A stretch of 64,000 nt of DNA from Metallyticus violacea. Taxonomy: Eukaryota; Arthropoda; Insecta; Mantodea; Metallyticidae. The stretch spans positions 64,461,501 to 64,525,500 of the forward strand of contig CM060834.1 of the NCBI GenBank assembly GCA_030762175.1, in the 5' to 3' direction. The position numbers were made by a program, and so were the translations under genes. The number at the start of each line of letters is the position of its first letter. Within the stretch, counting starts at the first letter, position 1. Below are positions 33,618 to 46,102 of the stretch, one piece after another. Under the pieces are notes generated by a model. The model searched no databases, was not told the DNA's origin, and saw only the letters and a list, made by a program, of their open reading frames with translations.

Positions 33618-35555
33618 TCGAAGTTTGGAAACTTCTTTAGAATCACTTTTTTTCCGTTCTTATTTGAGATAACTGGTTCTCTTTCATTATACTAGTTTGA
33701 TAGCCTCAGTAAAGCATATTATGCGCAAAGAATCTGGAAAAGAAAAAAAATTATTTTCGAATTTTGGAAACTTCGTTAGAATCACTTTTTTTCCGTTCTT
33801 AATTGAGATAACTGGTTCTCTTTCATTATACTAGTTTGATAGCCTCAGTAAAGCATATTATGCGCAAAGAATCTCGAAAAGAAAAAAGTTTTTTTTTGAA
33901 GTTTGGAAACTTCATTAGAATCACTTTTTTTCCGTTCTTATTTGAGATAACTGGTTCTCTTTCATTATACTAGTGTGATAGGCTCAGTAAAGCATATTAT
34001 GCGCAAAGAATCTCGAAAAGAAAAAAAAATTTTTCGAAGTTTGGAATCGTCGTTTGAATCACTTTTTTCCGTTCTTATTTGAGATTACTGGTTCTCTTTC
34101 ATTATACTAGTTTGATAGCCTCAGCAAAGCATATTATGCGCAAAGAATCTCGAAAAGAAAAAAAATTTTTTTCGAAGTTTGGAAACTTCGTTAGAATCAC
34201 TTTTTTTCCGTTCTTATTTGAGATAACTGGTTCTCTTTCATTATACTAGTTTGATAGGCTTAGTAAAGCATATTATGCGCAAAGAATCTCGAAAAGAAAA
34301 AAAATTTTTTTCGAAGTTTGGAAACGTCGTTTGAATCACTTTTTTCCGTTCTTATTTGAGATTACTGGTTCTCTTTCATTATAGTAGTTTGATAGCCTCA
34401 GAAAAGCATATTATGCACAAAGAATCTCGAAAAGAAAAAAAAATTTTTTCGAAATTTGGACACTTCGTTAGAATCACTTTTTTTCCGATCTTATTTGAGA
34501 TAACTGGTTCTCTTTCATTATACTAGTTTGATAGCCTCAGCAAAGAATATTATGCGCAAAGAATCTCGAAAAGAAAAAAAATTTTTTTCGAAGTTTGGAA
34601 ACTTCGTTAGAATCACTTTTTTTCCGTTCTTATTTGAGATAACTGGTTCTCTTTCATTATACTAGTTTGATAGGCTCAGTAAAGCATATTATGCGCAAAG
34701 AATCTGGAAAAGAAAAAAAAATTTTTTCGAAGTTTGGAAACGTCGTTTGAATCACTTTTTTCCATTCTTATTTGAGATTCCTGGTTCTCTTTCATTATAC
34801 TACTTTGATAGCCTCAGTAAAGCATATTATGCGCAAAGAATCTCGAAAAGAAAAAAAAATTTTTTCGAAGTTTGGAAACGTCGTTTGAATCACTTTTTCC
34901 GTTCTTATTTGAGATTACTGGTTCTCTTTCATTATAGTAGTTTGATAGCCTCAGAAAAGCATATTATGCGCAAAGAATCTCGAAAAGAAAAAAGTGTTTT
35001 TTCGAAGTTTGGAAACTTCTTTAGAATCACTTTTTTTCCGTTCTTATTTGAGATAACTGGTTCTCTTTCATTATACTAGTTTGATAGCCTCAGTAAAGCA
35101 TATTATGCGCAAAGAATCTGGAAAAGAAAAAAAATTATTTTCGAAGTTTGGAAACTTCGTTAGAATCACTTTTTTTCCCTTCTTAATTGAGATAACTGGT
35201 TCTCTTTCATTATACTAGTTTGATAGCCTCAGAAAAGCATATTATGCACAAAGAATCTCGAAAAGAAAAAAAAATTTTTTCGAAGTTTGGACACCTCGTT
35301 AGAATCACTTTTTTCCGATCTTATTTGAGATAACTGGTTCTCTTTCATTATACTAGTTTGATAGCCTCAGTAAAGCATATTATGCGCAAAGAATCTCGAA
35401 AAGAAAAAAATATTTTTTCGAAGTTTGGAAACGTCGTTTGAATCACTTTTTTCCGTTCTTATTTGAGATTACTGCTTCTCTTTCATTATAGTAGTTTGAT
35501 AGCCTCAGAAAAGCATAATATGCTCAAAGAATCTCGAAAAGAAAAAAAATTTTTT
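33618..35555 (+). repeat. 15-monomer tandem unit, copy 2, one monomer lost (1,938 bp)
   Basis: This follows copy 1 at 2,076 bp up to about 34,530. There the cagcaaatcat / gattaac monomer is absent and the offset falls to 1,938 bp, exactly one monomer less. Small differences include ctcgaaaag near 34,430 against ctggaaaag in copy 1, and gtgttttttcg near 34,994 against gttttttttcg. Confidence 0.82.
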
Positions 35556-38189
35556 TCGAAGTTTGGAAACGTCGTTTGAATCACTTTTTTCCGTTCTTAT
35601 TTGAGATTACTGGTTCTCTTTCATTATAGTAGAATGATAGCCTCAGAAAAGCATATTATGCACAAAGAATATCGAAAAGAAAAAAAATTTTTTTGGAAGT
35701 TTGGAAACTTCGTTAGAATCACTTTTATTCCGTTCTTATTTGAGATAACTGGTTCTCTTTCATTATACTAGTTTGATAGCCTCAGAAAAGCATATTATGC
35801 GCAAAGAATCTCGAAAAGAAGAAAGTTTTTTTTCGAAGTTTGGAAACTTCGTTTGAATAACTTTTTTTCCGTTCTTATTTGAGATAACTGGTTCTCTTTC
35901 ATTATACTACTTTGATAGCCTCAGCAAAGCATATTATGCACAAAGAATCTCGAAAAGAAAAAAGTTTTTTTTCGAAGTTTGGAAACTTCGTTTGAATCAC
36001 TTTTTTTTCCGTTCTTATTTGAGATAACTGGTTCTCTTTCATTATATTAGTTTGATAGCGTCAGTAAAGCATATTATGCGCAAAGAATCTGGAAAAGAAA
36101 AAAAATTTTTTTCGAAGTTTGGAAACTTCGTTAGAATCACTTTTTTCCGTTCTTATTTGAGATAACTGGTTCTCTTTCATTATACTAGTTTGATAATCTC
36201 AGTAAAGCATATTATGCGCAAAGAATCTGGAAAAGAAAAAAAATTATCTTCGAAGTTTGGAAACTTCGTTAGAATCACTTTTTTTCCGTTCTTAATTGAG
36301 ATAACTGGTTCTCTTTCATTATACTAGTTTGATAGCCTCAGTAAAGCATATTATGCGCAAAGAATCTCGAAAAGAAAAAAGTTTTTTTTTGAAGTTTGGA
36401 AACTTCGTTTGAATCACTTTTTTTCCGTTCTTATTTGAGATAACTGGTTCTCTTTCATTATACTAGTTTGATAGGCTCAGTAAAGCATATTATGCGCAAA
36501 GAATCTCGAAAAGAAAAAACATTTTTTCGAAGTTGGAATCGTCGTTTGAATCACTTTTTTCCGTTCTTATTTGAGATTACTGGTTCTCTTTCATTATACT
36601 AGTTTGATAGCCTCAGCAAAGCATATTATGCGCAAAGAATCTCGAAAAGAAAAAAAATTTTTTTCGAAGTTTGGAAACTTCGTTAGAATCACTTTTTTTC
36701 CGTTCTTATTTGAGATAACTGGTTCTCTTTCATATACTAGTTTGATAACCTCAGTAAAGCATATTATGCGCAAAGAATCTCGAAAAGAAAAAAATTTTTT
36801 TTCGAAGTTTGGAAACGTCGTTTTAATCACTTTTTTCCGTTCTTATTTGAGATTACTGGTTCTCTTTCATTATAGTAGTTTGATAGCCTCAGAAAAGCAT
36901 ATTATGCACAAAGAATCTCGGAAGAAAAAAAATTTTTTTCGAAGTTTGGACACTTCGTTAGAATCACTTTTTTTCCGATCTTATTTGAGATAACTGGTTC
37001 TCTTTCATTATACTAGTTTGATAGCCTCAGCAAAGCATATTATGCGCAAAGAATCTCGAAAAGAAAAAAAATTTTTTTCGAAGTTTGGAAACTTCGTTAG
37101 AATCACTTTTTTTCCGTTCTTATTTGAGATAACTGGTTCTCTTTCATTATACTAGTTTGATAGCCTCAGCAAAGCATATTATGCCCAAAGAATCTCGAAA
37201 AGAAAAAAATTTTTTTTCGAAGTTTGGAAACTTTGTTTGAATGACTTTTTTTCCGTTCTTATTTGAGATAACTGGTTCTCTTTCATTTTACTAGTTTGAT
37301 AGCCTCAGTAAAGCATATTATGCGCAAAGAATATGGAAAAGAAAAAAAATTTTTTTCGAAGTTTGGAAACTTCGTTAGAATCACTTTTTTCCCGTTCTTA
37401 TGTGAGATAACTGGTTCTCTTTCCTTATACTAGTTTGATAACCTCAGAAAAGGAAATTATGCGCAAAGAATCTCGAAAAGAAAAAAGTTTGTTTTCGAAG
37501 TTTGGAAACTTCGTTTGAATCTCTTTTTTTTCCGTTCTTATTTGAGATAACTGGTTCTCTTTCATTATATTAGTTTGATAGGCTCAGTAAAGCATATTAT
37601 GCGCAAAGAATCCGGAAAAGAAAAAAAATTATTTTCGAAGTTTGGAAACTTCGTTAGAATCACTTTTTTTCCGTTCTTAATTGAGATAACTGGTTCTCTT
37701 TCATTATACTAGTTTGATAGCCTCAGTAAAGCATATTATGCGCAAAGAATCTCGAAAAGAAAAAAGTTTTTTTTTGAAGTTTGGAAACTTTGTTAGAATC
37801 ACTTTTTTTTCCGTTCTTATTTGAGATAACTGGTTCTCTTTCATTATACTAGTTTGATAGGCTCAGTAAAGCATATTATGCGCAAAGAATCTCGAAAAGA
37901 AAAAAAAATTTTTCGAAGTTTGGAATCGTCGTTTGAATCACTTTTTTCCGTTCTTATTTGAGATTACTGGTTCTCTTTCATTATACTAGTTTGATAGCCT
38001 CAGCAAAGCATATTATGCGCAAAGAATCTCGAAAAGAAAAAGAATTTTTTTCGAAGTTTGGAAACTTCGTTAGAATCACTTTTTTTCCGTTCTTATTTGA
38101 GATAACTGGTTCTCTTTCATTATACTAGTTTGATAGCCTCAGTAAAGCATATTATGCGCAAAGAATCTCGAAAAGAAAAAAAATTTTTT
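35418..38189 (+). repeat. Segment duplicated 25.2 kb downstream, left copy (20 monomers)
   Basis: The order of marks (aaatattttttcg, ctgcttctc, agtagaatgatag, tttttggaag, tactactttg, tatattag with tagcgtcag, cttaattgag, the short gaagttggaatcg, catatactag, ctttgtttgaatgac, cttatgtgag) returns at 60,651-63,700. Offsets are 25,233 bp for the first part, then 25,371 and 25,510-25,511, because the right copy has two extra monomers. agtagaatg is at 35,628 here and at 60,861 there. Copy differences include gaagaaag near 35,819 and attatcttcg near 36,244. Confidence 0.82.
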
Positions 38190-41104
38190 TCGAAGTTTGG
38201 AAACGTCGTTTGAATCACTTTTTTCCGTTCTTATTTGAGATTACTGGTTCTCTTTCATTATAGTAGTTTGATAGCCTCAGAAAAGCATATTATGCACAAA
38301 GAATCTCGAAAAGAAAAAAAATTTTTTTCGAAGTTTGGACACTTCGTTAGAATCACTTTTTTCCGATCTTATTTGAGATAACTGGTTCTCTTTCATTATA
38401 CTAGTTTGATAGCCTCAGCAAATCATATTATGCGCAAAGAATCTCGAAAAGAAAAAAAATTTTTTTCGAAGTTTGGAAACTTCCTTAGAATCACTTTTTT
38501 TCCGTTCTTATTTGAGATAACTGGTTCTCTTTCATTATACTAGTTTGATAGCCTCAGCAAAGAATATTATGCGCAAAGAATCTCGAAAAGAAAAAAAATT
38601 TTTTTCGAAGTTTGGAAACTTCGTTAGAATCACTTTTTTTCCATTCTTATTTGAGATAACTGGTTCTCTTTCATTATACTAGTTTGATAGGCTCAGTAAA
38701 GCATATTATGCGCAAAGAATCTGGAAAAGAAAAAAAAATTTTTTCGAAGTTTGGAAACGTCGTTTGAATTTCTTTTTTCCATTCTTATTTGAGATTCCTG
38801 GTTCTCTTTCATTATACTAGTTTGATAGCATCAGTAAAGCATATTATGCGCAAAGAATCTCGAAAAGAAAAAAAATTTTTTTTCGAAGTTTGGAAACTTC
38901 TTTAGAATCACTTTTTTTCCGTTCTTATTTGAGATAAATGGTTCTCTTTCATTATACTAGTTTGATAGCCTCAGTAAAGCATATTATGCGCAAAGAATCT
39001 GGAAAAGAAAAAAAATTATTTTCGAAGTTTGGAAACTTCGTTAGAATCACTTTTTTTCCGTTCTTAATTGAGATAACTGGTTCTCTTTCATTATACTAGT
39101 TTGATAGCCTCAGTAAAGCATATTATGCGCAAAGAATCTCGAAAAGAAAAAAGTTTATTTTGGAAGATTGGAAACTTTGTTAGAATCACTTTTTTTCCGT
39201 TCTTATTTGAGATAACTGGTTCTCTTTCATTATACTAGTTTGATAGGCTCAATAAAGCATATTATGCGCAAAGAATCTCGAAAAGAAAAAAAATTTTTTC
39301 GAAGTTTGGAATCGTCGTTTGAATCACTTTTTTCCGTTCTTATTTGAGATAAATGGTTCTCTTTCATTATACTAGTTTGATAGCCTCAGTAAAGCATATT
39401 ATGCGCAAAGAATCTGGAAAAGAAAAAAAATTATTTTCGAAGTTTGGAAACTTCGTTAGAATCACTTTTTTTCCGTTCTTAATTGAGATAACTGGTTCTC
39501 TTTCATTATACTAGTTTGATAGCCTCAGTAAAGCATATTATGCGCAAAGAATCTCGAAAAGAAAAAAGTTTATTTTGGAAGATTGGAAACTTTGTTAGAA
39601 TCACTTTTTTTCCGTTCTTATTTGAGATAACTGGTTCTCTTTCATTATACTAGTTTGATAGGCTCAATAAAGCATATTATGCGCAAAGAATCTCGAAAAG
39701 AAAAAAAATTTTTTCGAAGTTTGGAATCGTCGTTTGAATCACTTTTTTCCGTTCTTATTTGAGATAACTGGTTCTCTTTCATTATACTAGTTTGATAGCC
39801 TCAGTAAAGCATATTATGCGCAAAGAATCTCGAAAAGAAAAAAATTTTTTTTCGAAGTTTGGAAACGTCGTTTGAATCACTTTTTTCCGTTCTTATTTGA
39901 GATTACTGGTTCTCTTTCATTATAGTAGTTTGATAGCCTCAGAAAAGCATATTATGCACAAAGAATCTCGAAAAGAAAAAAAAATTTTTTCGAAGTTTGG
40001 ACACTTTGTTAGAATCACTTTTTTTCCGATTTTATTTGAGATAACTGGTTCTCTTTCATTATACTAGTTTGATAGCCTCAGCAAAGCATATTATGCGCAA
40101 AGAATCTCGAAAAGAAAAAAATTTTTTTTCGAAGTTTGGAAACTTCGTTAGAATCACTTTTTTTCCGTTCTTATTTGAGATAACTGGTTCTCTTTCATTA
40201 TACTAGTTTAATAGCCTCAGCAAAGAATATTATGCGCAAAGAATCTCGAAAAGAAAAAAAAATTTTTTCGAAGTTTGGAAACTTCGTTAGAATCACTTTT
40301 TTTCCGTTCTTATTTGAGATAACTGGTTCTCTTTCATTATACTAGTTTGATAGACTCAGTAAAGCATATTATGCGCAAAGAATCTCGAAGAGAAAAAAAA
40401 AAATATTTTTTCGAAGTTTGGAAACGTCGTTTGAATCACTTTTTTCCGTTCTTATTTGAGATTACTGGTTCTCTTTCGTTATAGTAGTTTGATAGCCTCA
40501 GAAAAGCATATTATGCACAAAGAATCACGAAAAGAAAAAAAATTTTTTTCGAAGTTTGGAAACTTCGTTAGAATCACTTTTTTCCCGTTCTTATTTGAGA
40601 TAACTGGTTCTCTTTCATTATACTAGTTTGATAGTCTCAGAAAAGCATATTATGCGCAAAGAATCTCGAAAAGAAAAAAGTTTTTTTTCGAAGTTTGGAA
40701 ACTTCTTTAGAATCACTTTTTTTCCGTTCTTATTTGAGATAACTGGTTCTCTTTCATTATACTAGTTTGATAGCCTCAGTAAAGCATATTATGCGCAAAG
40801 AATCTGGAAAAGAAAAAAAATTTTTTTCGAAGTTTTGAAACTTCGTTAGAATCACTTTTTTTCCGCTCTTATTTGAGATAACTGGTTCTCTTTCATTATA
40901 CTAGTTTGATAGCCTCAGCAAAGCATATTATGCGCAAAGAATCTCGAAAAGAAAAAAAAATTTTTCCGAAGTTTGGAAACTTCGTTAGAATCACTTTTTT
41001 TCCGTTCTTATTTGAGATAACTGGTTCTCTTTCATTATACTAGATTGATAGCCTCAGCAAAGCATATTATGCGCAAAGAATCTCGAAAAGAAAAAAAAAT
41101 TTTT
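38051..41104 (+). repeat. 22-monomer tandem unit, copy 1 (3,054 bp)
   Basis: Every rare mark (gaatttctttt, ggaagattgg, ggctcaataaag, gaagag with A11, gaagttttgaaac, agattgatag) recurs 3,054 bp further on. Apart from the first monomer, where this copy has aaaaagaattt and ggaaac and the next has a longer A-run and ggacac, I saw no difference between the copies. The unit contains an internal 415-bp tandem duplication. Confidence 0.85.
38931..39760 (+). repeat. 3-monomer (415-bp) tandem duplication, first occurrence
   Basis: Three monomers (gataaatgg then ctggaaaag; attattttcg with cttaattgag; gtttattttggaagattgg with ggctcaataaag and then ggaatcg) occur twice in a row. cttaattgag is at 39,063 and 39,478, and ggctcaataaag at 39,246 and 39,661, both 415 bp apart. 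The two halves look the same. Confidence 0.85.
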
Positions 41105-44100
41105 TCGAAGTTTGGACACTTCGTTAGAATCACTTTTTTTCCGTTCTTATTTGAGATAACTGGTTCTCTTTCATTATACTAGTTTGATAGCCTCAGTAAA
41201 GCATATTATGCGCAAAGAATCTCGAAAAGAAAAAAAATTTTTTTCGAAGTTTGGAAACGTCGTTTGAATCACTTTTTTCCGTTCTTATTTGAGATTACTG
41301 GTTCTCTTTCATTATAGTAGTTTGATAGCCTCAGAAAAGCATATTATGCACAAAGAATCTCGAAAAGAAAAAAAATTTTTTTCGAAGTTTGGACACTTCG
41401 TTAGAATCACTTTTTTCCGATCTTATTTGAGATAACTGGTTCTCTTTCATTATACTAGTTTGATAGCCTCAGCAAATCATATTATGCGCAAAGAATCTCG
41501 AAAAGAAAAAAAATTTTTTTCGAAGTTTGGAAACTTCCTTAGAATCACTTTTTTTCCGTTCTTATTTGAGATAACTGGTTCTCTTTCATTATACTAGTTT
41601 GATAGCCTCAGCAAAGAATATTATGCGCAAAGAATCTCGAAAAGAAAAAAAATTTTTTTCGAAGTTTGGAAACTTCGTTAGAATCACTTTTTTTCCATTC
41701 TTATTTGAGATAACTGGTTCTCTTTCATTATACTAGTTTGATAGGCTCAGTAAAGCATATTATGCGCAAAGAATCTGGAAAAGAAAAAAAAATTTTTTCG
41801 AAGTTTGGAAACGTCGTTTGAATTTCTTTTTTCCATTCTTATTTGAGATTCCTGGTTCTCTTTCATTATACTAGTTTGATAGCATCAGTAAAGCATATTA
41901 TGCGCAAAGAATCTCGAAAAGAAAAAAAATTTTTTTTCGAAGTTTGGAAACTTCTTTAGAATCACTTTTTTTCCGTTCTTATTTGAGATAAATGGTTCTC
42001 TTTCATTATACTAGTTTGATAGCCTCAGTAAAGCATATTATGCGCAAAGAATCTGGAAAAGAAAAAAAATTATTTTCGAAGTTTGGAAACTTCGTTAGAA
42101 TCACTTTTTTTCCGTTCTTAATTGAGATAACTGGTTCTCTTTCATTATACTAGTTTGATAGCCTCAGTAAAGCATATTATGCGCAAAGAATCTCGAAAAG
42201 AAAAAAGTTTATTTTGGAAGATTGGAAACTTTGTTAGAATCACTTTTTTTCCGTTCTTATTTGAGATAACTGGTTCTCTTTCATTATACTAGTTTGATAG
42301 GCTCAATAAAGCATATTATGCGCAAAGAATCTCGAAAAGAAAAAAAATTTTTTCGAAGTTTGGAATCGTCGTTTGAATCACTTTTTTCCGTTCTTATTTG
42401 AGATAAATGGTTCTCTTTCATTATACTAGTTTGATAGCCTCAGTAAAGCATATTATGCGCAAAGAATCTGGAAAAGAAAAAAAATTATTTTCGAAGTTTG
42501 GAAACTTCGTTAGAATCACTTTTTTTCCGTTCTTAATTGAGATAACTGGTTCTCTTTCATTATACTAGTTTGATAGCCTCAGTAAAGCATATTATGCGCA
42601 AAGAATCTCGAAAAGAAAAAAGTTTATTTTGGAAGATTGGAAACTTTGTTAGAATCACTTTTTTTCCGTTCTTATTTGAGATAACTGGTTCTCTTTCATT
42701 ATACTAGTTTGATAGGCTCAATAAAGCATATTATGCGCAAAGAATCTCGAAAAGAAAAAAAATTTTTTCGAAGTTTGGAATCGTCGTTTGAATCACTTTT
42801 TTCCGTTCTTATTTGAGATAACTGGTTCTCTTTCATTATACTAGTTTGATAGCCTCAGTAAAGCATATTATGCGCAAAGAATCTCGAAAAGAAAAAAATT
42901 TTTTTTCGAAGTTTGGAAACGTCGTTTGAATCACTTTTTTCCGTTCTTATTTGAGATTACTGGTTCTCTTTCATTATAGTAGTTTGATAGCCTCAGAAAA
43001 GCATATTATGCACAAAGAATCTCGAAAAGAAAAAAAAATTTTTTCGAAGTTTGGACACTTTGTTAGAATCACTTTTTTTCCGATTTTATTTGAGATAACT
43101 GGTTCTCTTTCATTATACTAGTTTGATAGCCTCAGCAAAGCATATTATGCGCAAAGAATCTCGAAAAGAAAAAAATTTTTTTTCGAAGTTTGGAAACTTC
43201 GTTAGAATCACTTTTTTTCCGTTCTTATTTGAGATAACTGGTTCTCTTTCATTATACTAGTTTAATAGCCTCAGCAAAGAATATTATGCGCAAAGAATCT
43301 CGAAAAGAAAAAAAAATTTTTTCGAAGTTTGGAAACTTCGTTAGAATCACTTTTTTTCCGTTCTTATTTGAGATAACTGGTTCTCTTTCATTATACTAGT
43401 TTGATAGACTCAGTAAAGCATATTATGCGCAAAGAATCTCGAAGAGAAAAAAAAAAATATTTTTTCGAAGTTTGGAAACGTCGTTTGAATCACTTTTTTC
43501 CGTTCTTATTTGAGATTACTGGTTCTCTTTCGTTATAGTAGTTTGATAGCCTCAGAAAAGCATATTATGCACAAAGAATCACGAAAAGAAAAAAAATTTT
43601 TTTCGAAGTTTGGAAACTTCGTTAGAATCACTTTTTTCCCGTTCTTATTTGAGATAACTGGTTCTCTTTCATTATACTAGTTTGATAGTCTCAGAAAAGC
43701 ATATTATGCGCAAAGAATCTCGAAAAGAAAAAAGTTTTTTTTCGAAGTTTGGAAACTTCTTTAGAATCACTTTTTTTCCGTTCTTATTTGAGATAACTGG
43801 TTCTCTTTCATTATACTAGTTTGATAGCCTCAGTAAAGCATATTATGCGCAAAGAATCTGGAAAAGAAAAAAAATTTTTTTCGAAGTTTTGAAACTTCGT
43901 TAGAATCACTTTTTTTCCGCTCTTATTTGAGATAACTGGTTCTCTTTCATTATACTAGTTTGATAGCCTCAGCAAAGCATATTATGCGCAAAGAATCTCG
44001 AAAAGAAAAAAAAATTTTTCCGAAGTTTGGAAACTTCGTTAGAATCACTTTTTTTCCGTTCTTATTTGAGATAACTGGTTCTCTTTCATTATACTAGATT

Positions 44101-44158
44101 GATAGCCTCAGCAAAGCATATTATGCGCAAAGAATCTCGAAAAGAAAAAAAAATTTTT
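41105..44158 (+). repeat. 22-monomer tandem unit, copy 2 (3,054 bp)
   Basis: This appears identical to copy 1 over essentially the whole unit, including rare single-base marks and the internal 415-bp duplication. Homology runs a little past 44,158, through the ggacacttcg monomer, before diverging at agtttataggctc (44,235). Near identity implies a very recent duplication, or a possible assembly duplication. Confidence 0.85.
41985..42814 (+). repeat. 3-monomer (415-bp) tandem duplication, second occurrence
   Basis: The same pair of triplets is found 3,054 bp after the first occurrence (cttaattgag at 42,117 and 42,532; ggctcaataaag at 42,300 and 42,715). The triplet therefore duplicated before the 22-monomer unit did. 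Confidence 0.85.
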
Positions 44159-45963
44159 TCGAAGTTTGGACACTTCGTTAGAATCACTTTTTTTCCGTTC
44201 TTATTTGAGATAACTGGTTCTCTTTCATTATACTAGTTTATAGGCTCAGTAAAGTATATTATGCGCAAAGAATCTCGAAAAGAAAAAAATTTTTTTTCGA
44301 AGTTTGGAATCGTCGTTTGAATCACTTTTTTCCGTTCTTATTTGAGATTACTGGTTTTCTTCCATTATACTAGTTTGATAGCCTCAGCAAAGCATATTAT
44401 GCGCAAAGAATCTCGAAAAGAAAAAAATTTTTTTTCGAAGTTTGGAAACTTCGTTAGAATCACTTTTTTTCCGCTCTTATTTGAGATAACTGGTTCTCTT
44501 TCATTATACTAGTTTGATAGCCTCAGTAAAGCATATTATGCGCAAAGAATCTCGAAAAGAAAAAAATTTTTTTTCGAAGTTTGGAAACGTCGTTTGAATC
44601 ACTTTTTTCCGTTCTTATTTGAGATTACTGGTTCTCTTTCATTATAGTAGTTTGATAGCCTCAGAAAAGCATATTATGCACAAAGAATCTCGAAAAGAAA
44701 AAAATATTTTTCGAAGTTTGGACACTTTGTTAGAATCACTTTTTTTCCGATTTTATTTGAGATAACTGGTTCTCTTTCATTATACTAGTTTGATAGCCTC
44801 AGCAAAGCATATTATGCGCAAAGAATCTCGAAAAGAAAAAAATTTTTTTTCGAAGTTTGGAAACTTCGTTAGAATCACTTTTTTTCCGTTCTTATTTGAG
44901 ATAACTGGTTCTCTTTCATTATACTAGTTTAATAGCCTCAGCAAAGAATATTATGCGCAAAGAATCTCGAAAAGAAAAAAAAATTTTTTCGAAGTTTGGA
45001 AACTTCGTTAGAATCACTTTTTTTCCGTTCTTATTTGAGATAACTGGTTCTCTTTCATTATACTAGTTTGATAGACTCAGTAAAGCATATTATGCGCAAA
45101 AAATCTCGAAGAGAAAAAAAAAAATATTTTTTCGAAGTTTGGAAACGTCGTTTGAATCACTTTTTTCCGTTCTTATTTGAGATTACTGGTTCTCTTTCGT
45201 TATAGTAGTTTGATAGCCTCAGAAAAGCATATTATGCACAAAGAATCACGAAAAGAAAAAAAATTTTTTTCGAATTTTGGAAACTTCGTTAGAATCACTT
45301 TTTTCCCGTTCTTATTTGAGATAACTGGTTCTCTTTCATTATACTAGTTTGATAGTCTCAGAAAAGCATATTATGCGCAAAGAATCTCGAAAAGAAAAAA
45401 GTTTTTTTTCGAAGTTTGGAAACTTCTTTAGAATCACTTTTTTTCCGTTCTTATTTGAGATAACTGGTTCTCTTTCATTATACTAGTTTGATAGCCTCAG
45501 TAAAGCATATTATGCGCAAAGAATCTGGAAAAGAAAAAAAATTTTTTTCGAAGTTTTGAAACTTCGTTAGAATCACTTTTTTTCCGCTCTTATTTGAGAT
45601 AACTGGTTCTCTTTCATTATACTAGTTTGATAGCCTCAGCAAAGCATATTATGCGCAAAGAATCTCGAAAAGAAAAAAAAATTTTTCCGAAGTTTGGAAA
45701 CTTCGTTAGAATCACTTTTTTTCCGTTCTTATTTGAGATAACTGGTTCTCTTTCATTATACTAGATTGATAGCCTCAGCAAAGCATATTATGCGCAAAGA
45801 ATCTCGAAAAGAAAAAAAATTTTTTTCGAAGTTTGGAAACTTCGTTAGAATCACTTTTTTTCCGTTCTTATTTGAGATAACTGGTTCTCTTTCATTATAC
45901 TAGTTTATAGGCTCAGTAAAGTATATTATGCGCAAAGAATCTCGAAAAGAAAAAAATTTTTTT
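42906..45963 (+). repeat. 12-monomer offset repeat (1,667 bp)
   Basis: The stretch 42,906-44,296 (gtcg type 2, ggacactttg with ccgatttt, agtttaatagcc, the A11 gaagag monomer, aatcacg, cttctttag, gaagttttgaaac, agattgatag, agtttatagg) is repeated at 44,574-45,963. gaagag is at 43,441 and 45,108, and agtttatagg at 44,235 and 45,902, both 1,667 bp apart. Two monomers at 44,297-44,573 (ggaatcg with ggttttcttcc, and ccgctctt) lie between. With the 22-monomer duplication, about 1.3 kb of this sequence now exists three times. Confidence 0.82.
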
Positions 45964-46102
45964 TCGAAGTTTGGAAACATTGTTTGAATGACTTTTTTTC
46001 CGTTCTTATTTGAGATAACTGGTTCTCTTTCATTATACTAGTTTGATAGCCTCAGTAAAGCATATTATGCGCAAAGAATATGGAAAAGAAAAAAAATTTT
46101 TT
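45964..46102 (+). repeat. Link monomer acattgtttgaatgac
   Basis: This single 139-bp monomer carries acattgtttgaatgac and joins the 12-monomer repeat to the following 23-monomer units. The same mark occurs near 30,725, again just before the atggaaaag / cttatgtgag monomer, so the order here is inherited from the older arrangement. Confidence 0.7.

Noticed and set aside
36594..36830. Minus-strand open frame of 78 codons (and its copy at 61,965-62,201)
   Set aside because: It lies over two or three ordinary monomers, and the two occurrences differ only as the 25.2-kb duplicated blocks do. It is a chance frame in the repeat.
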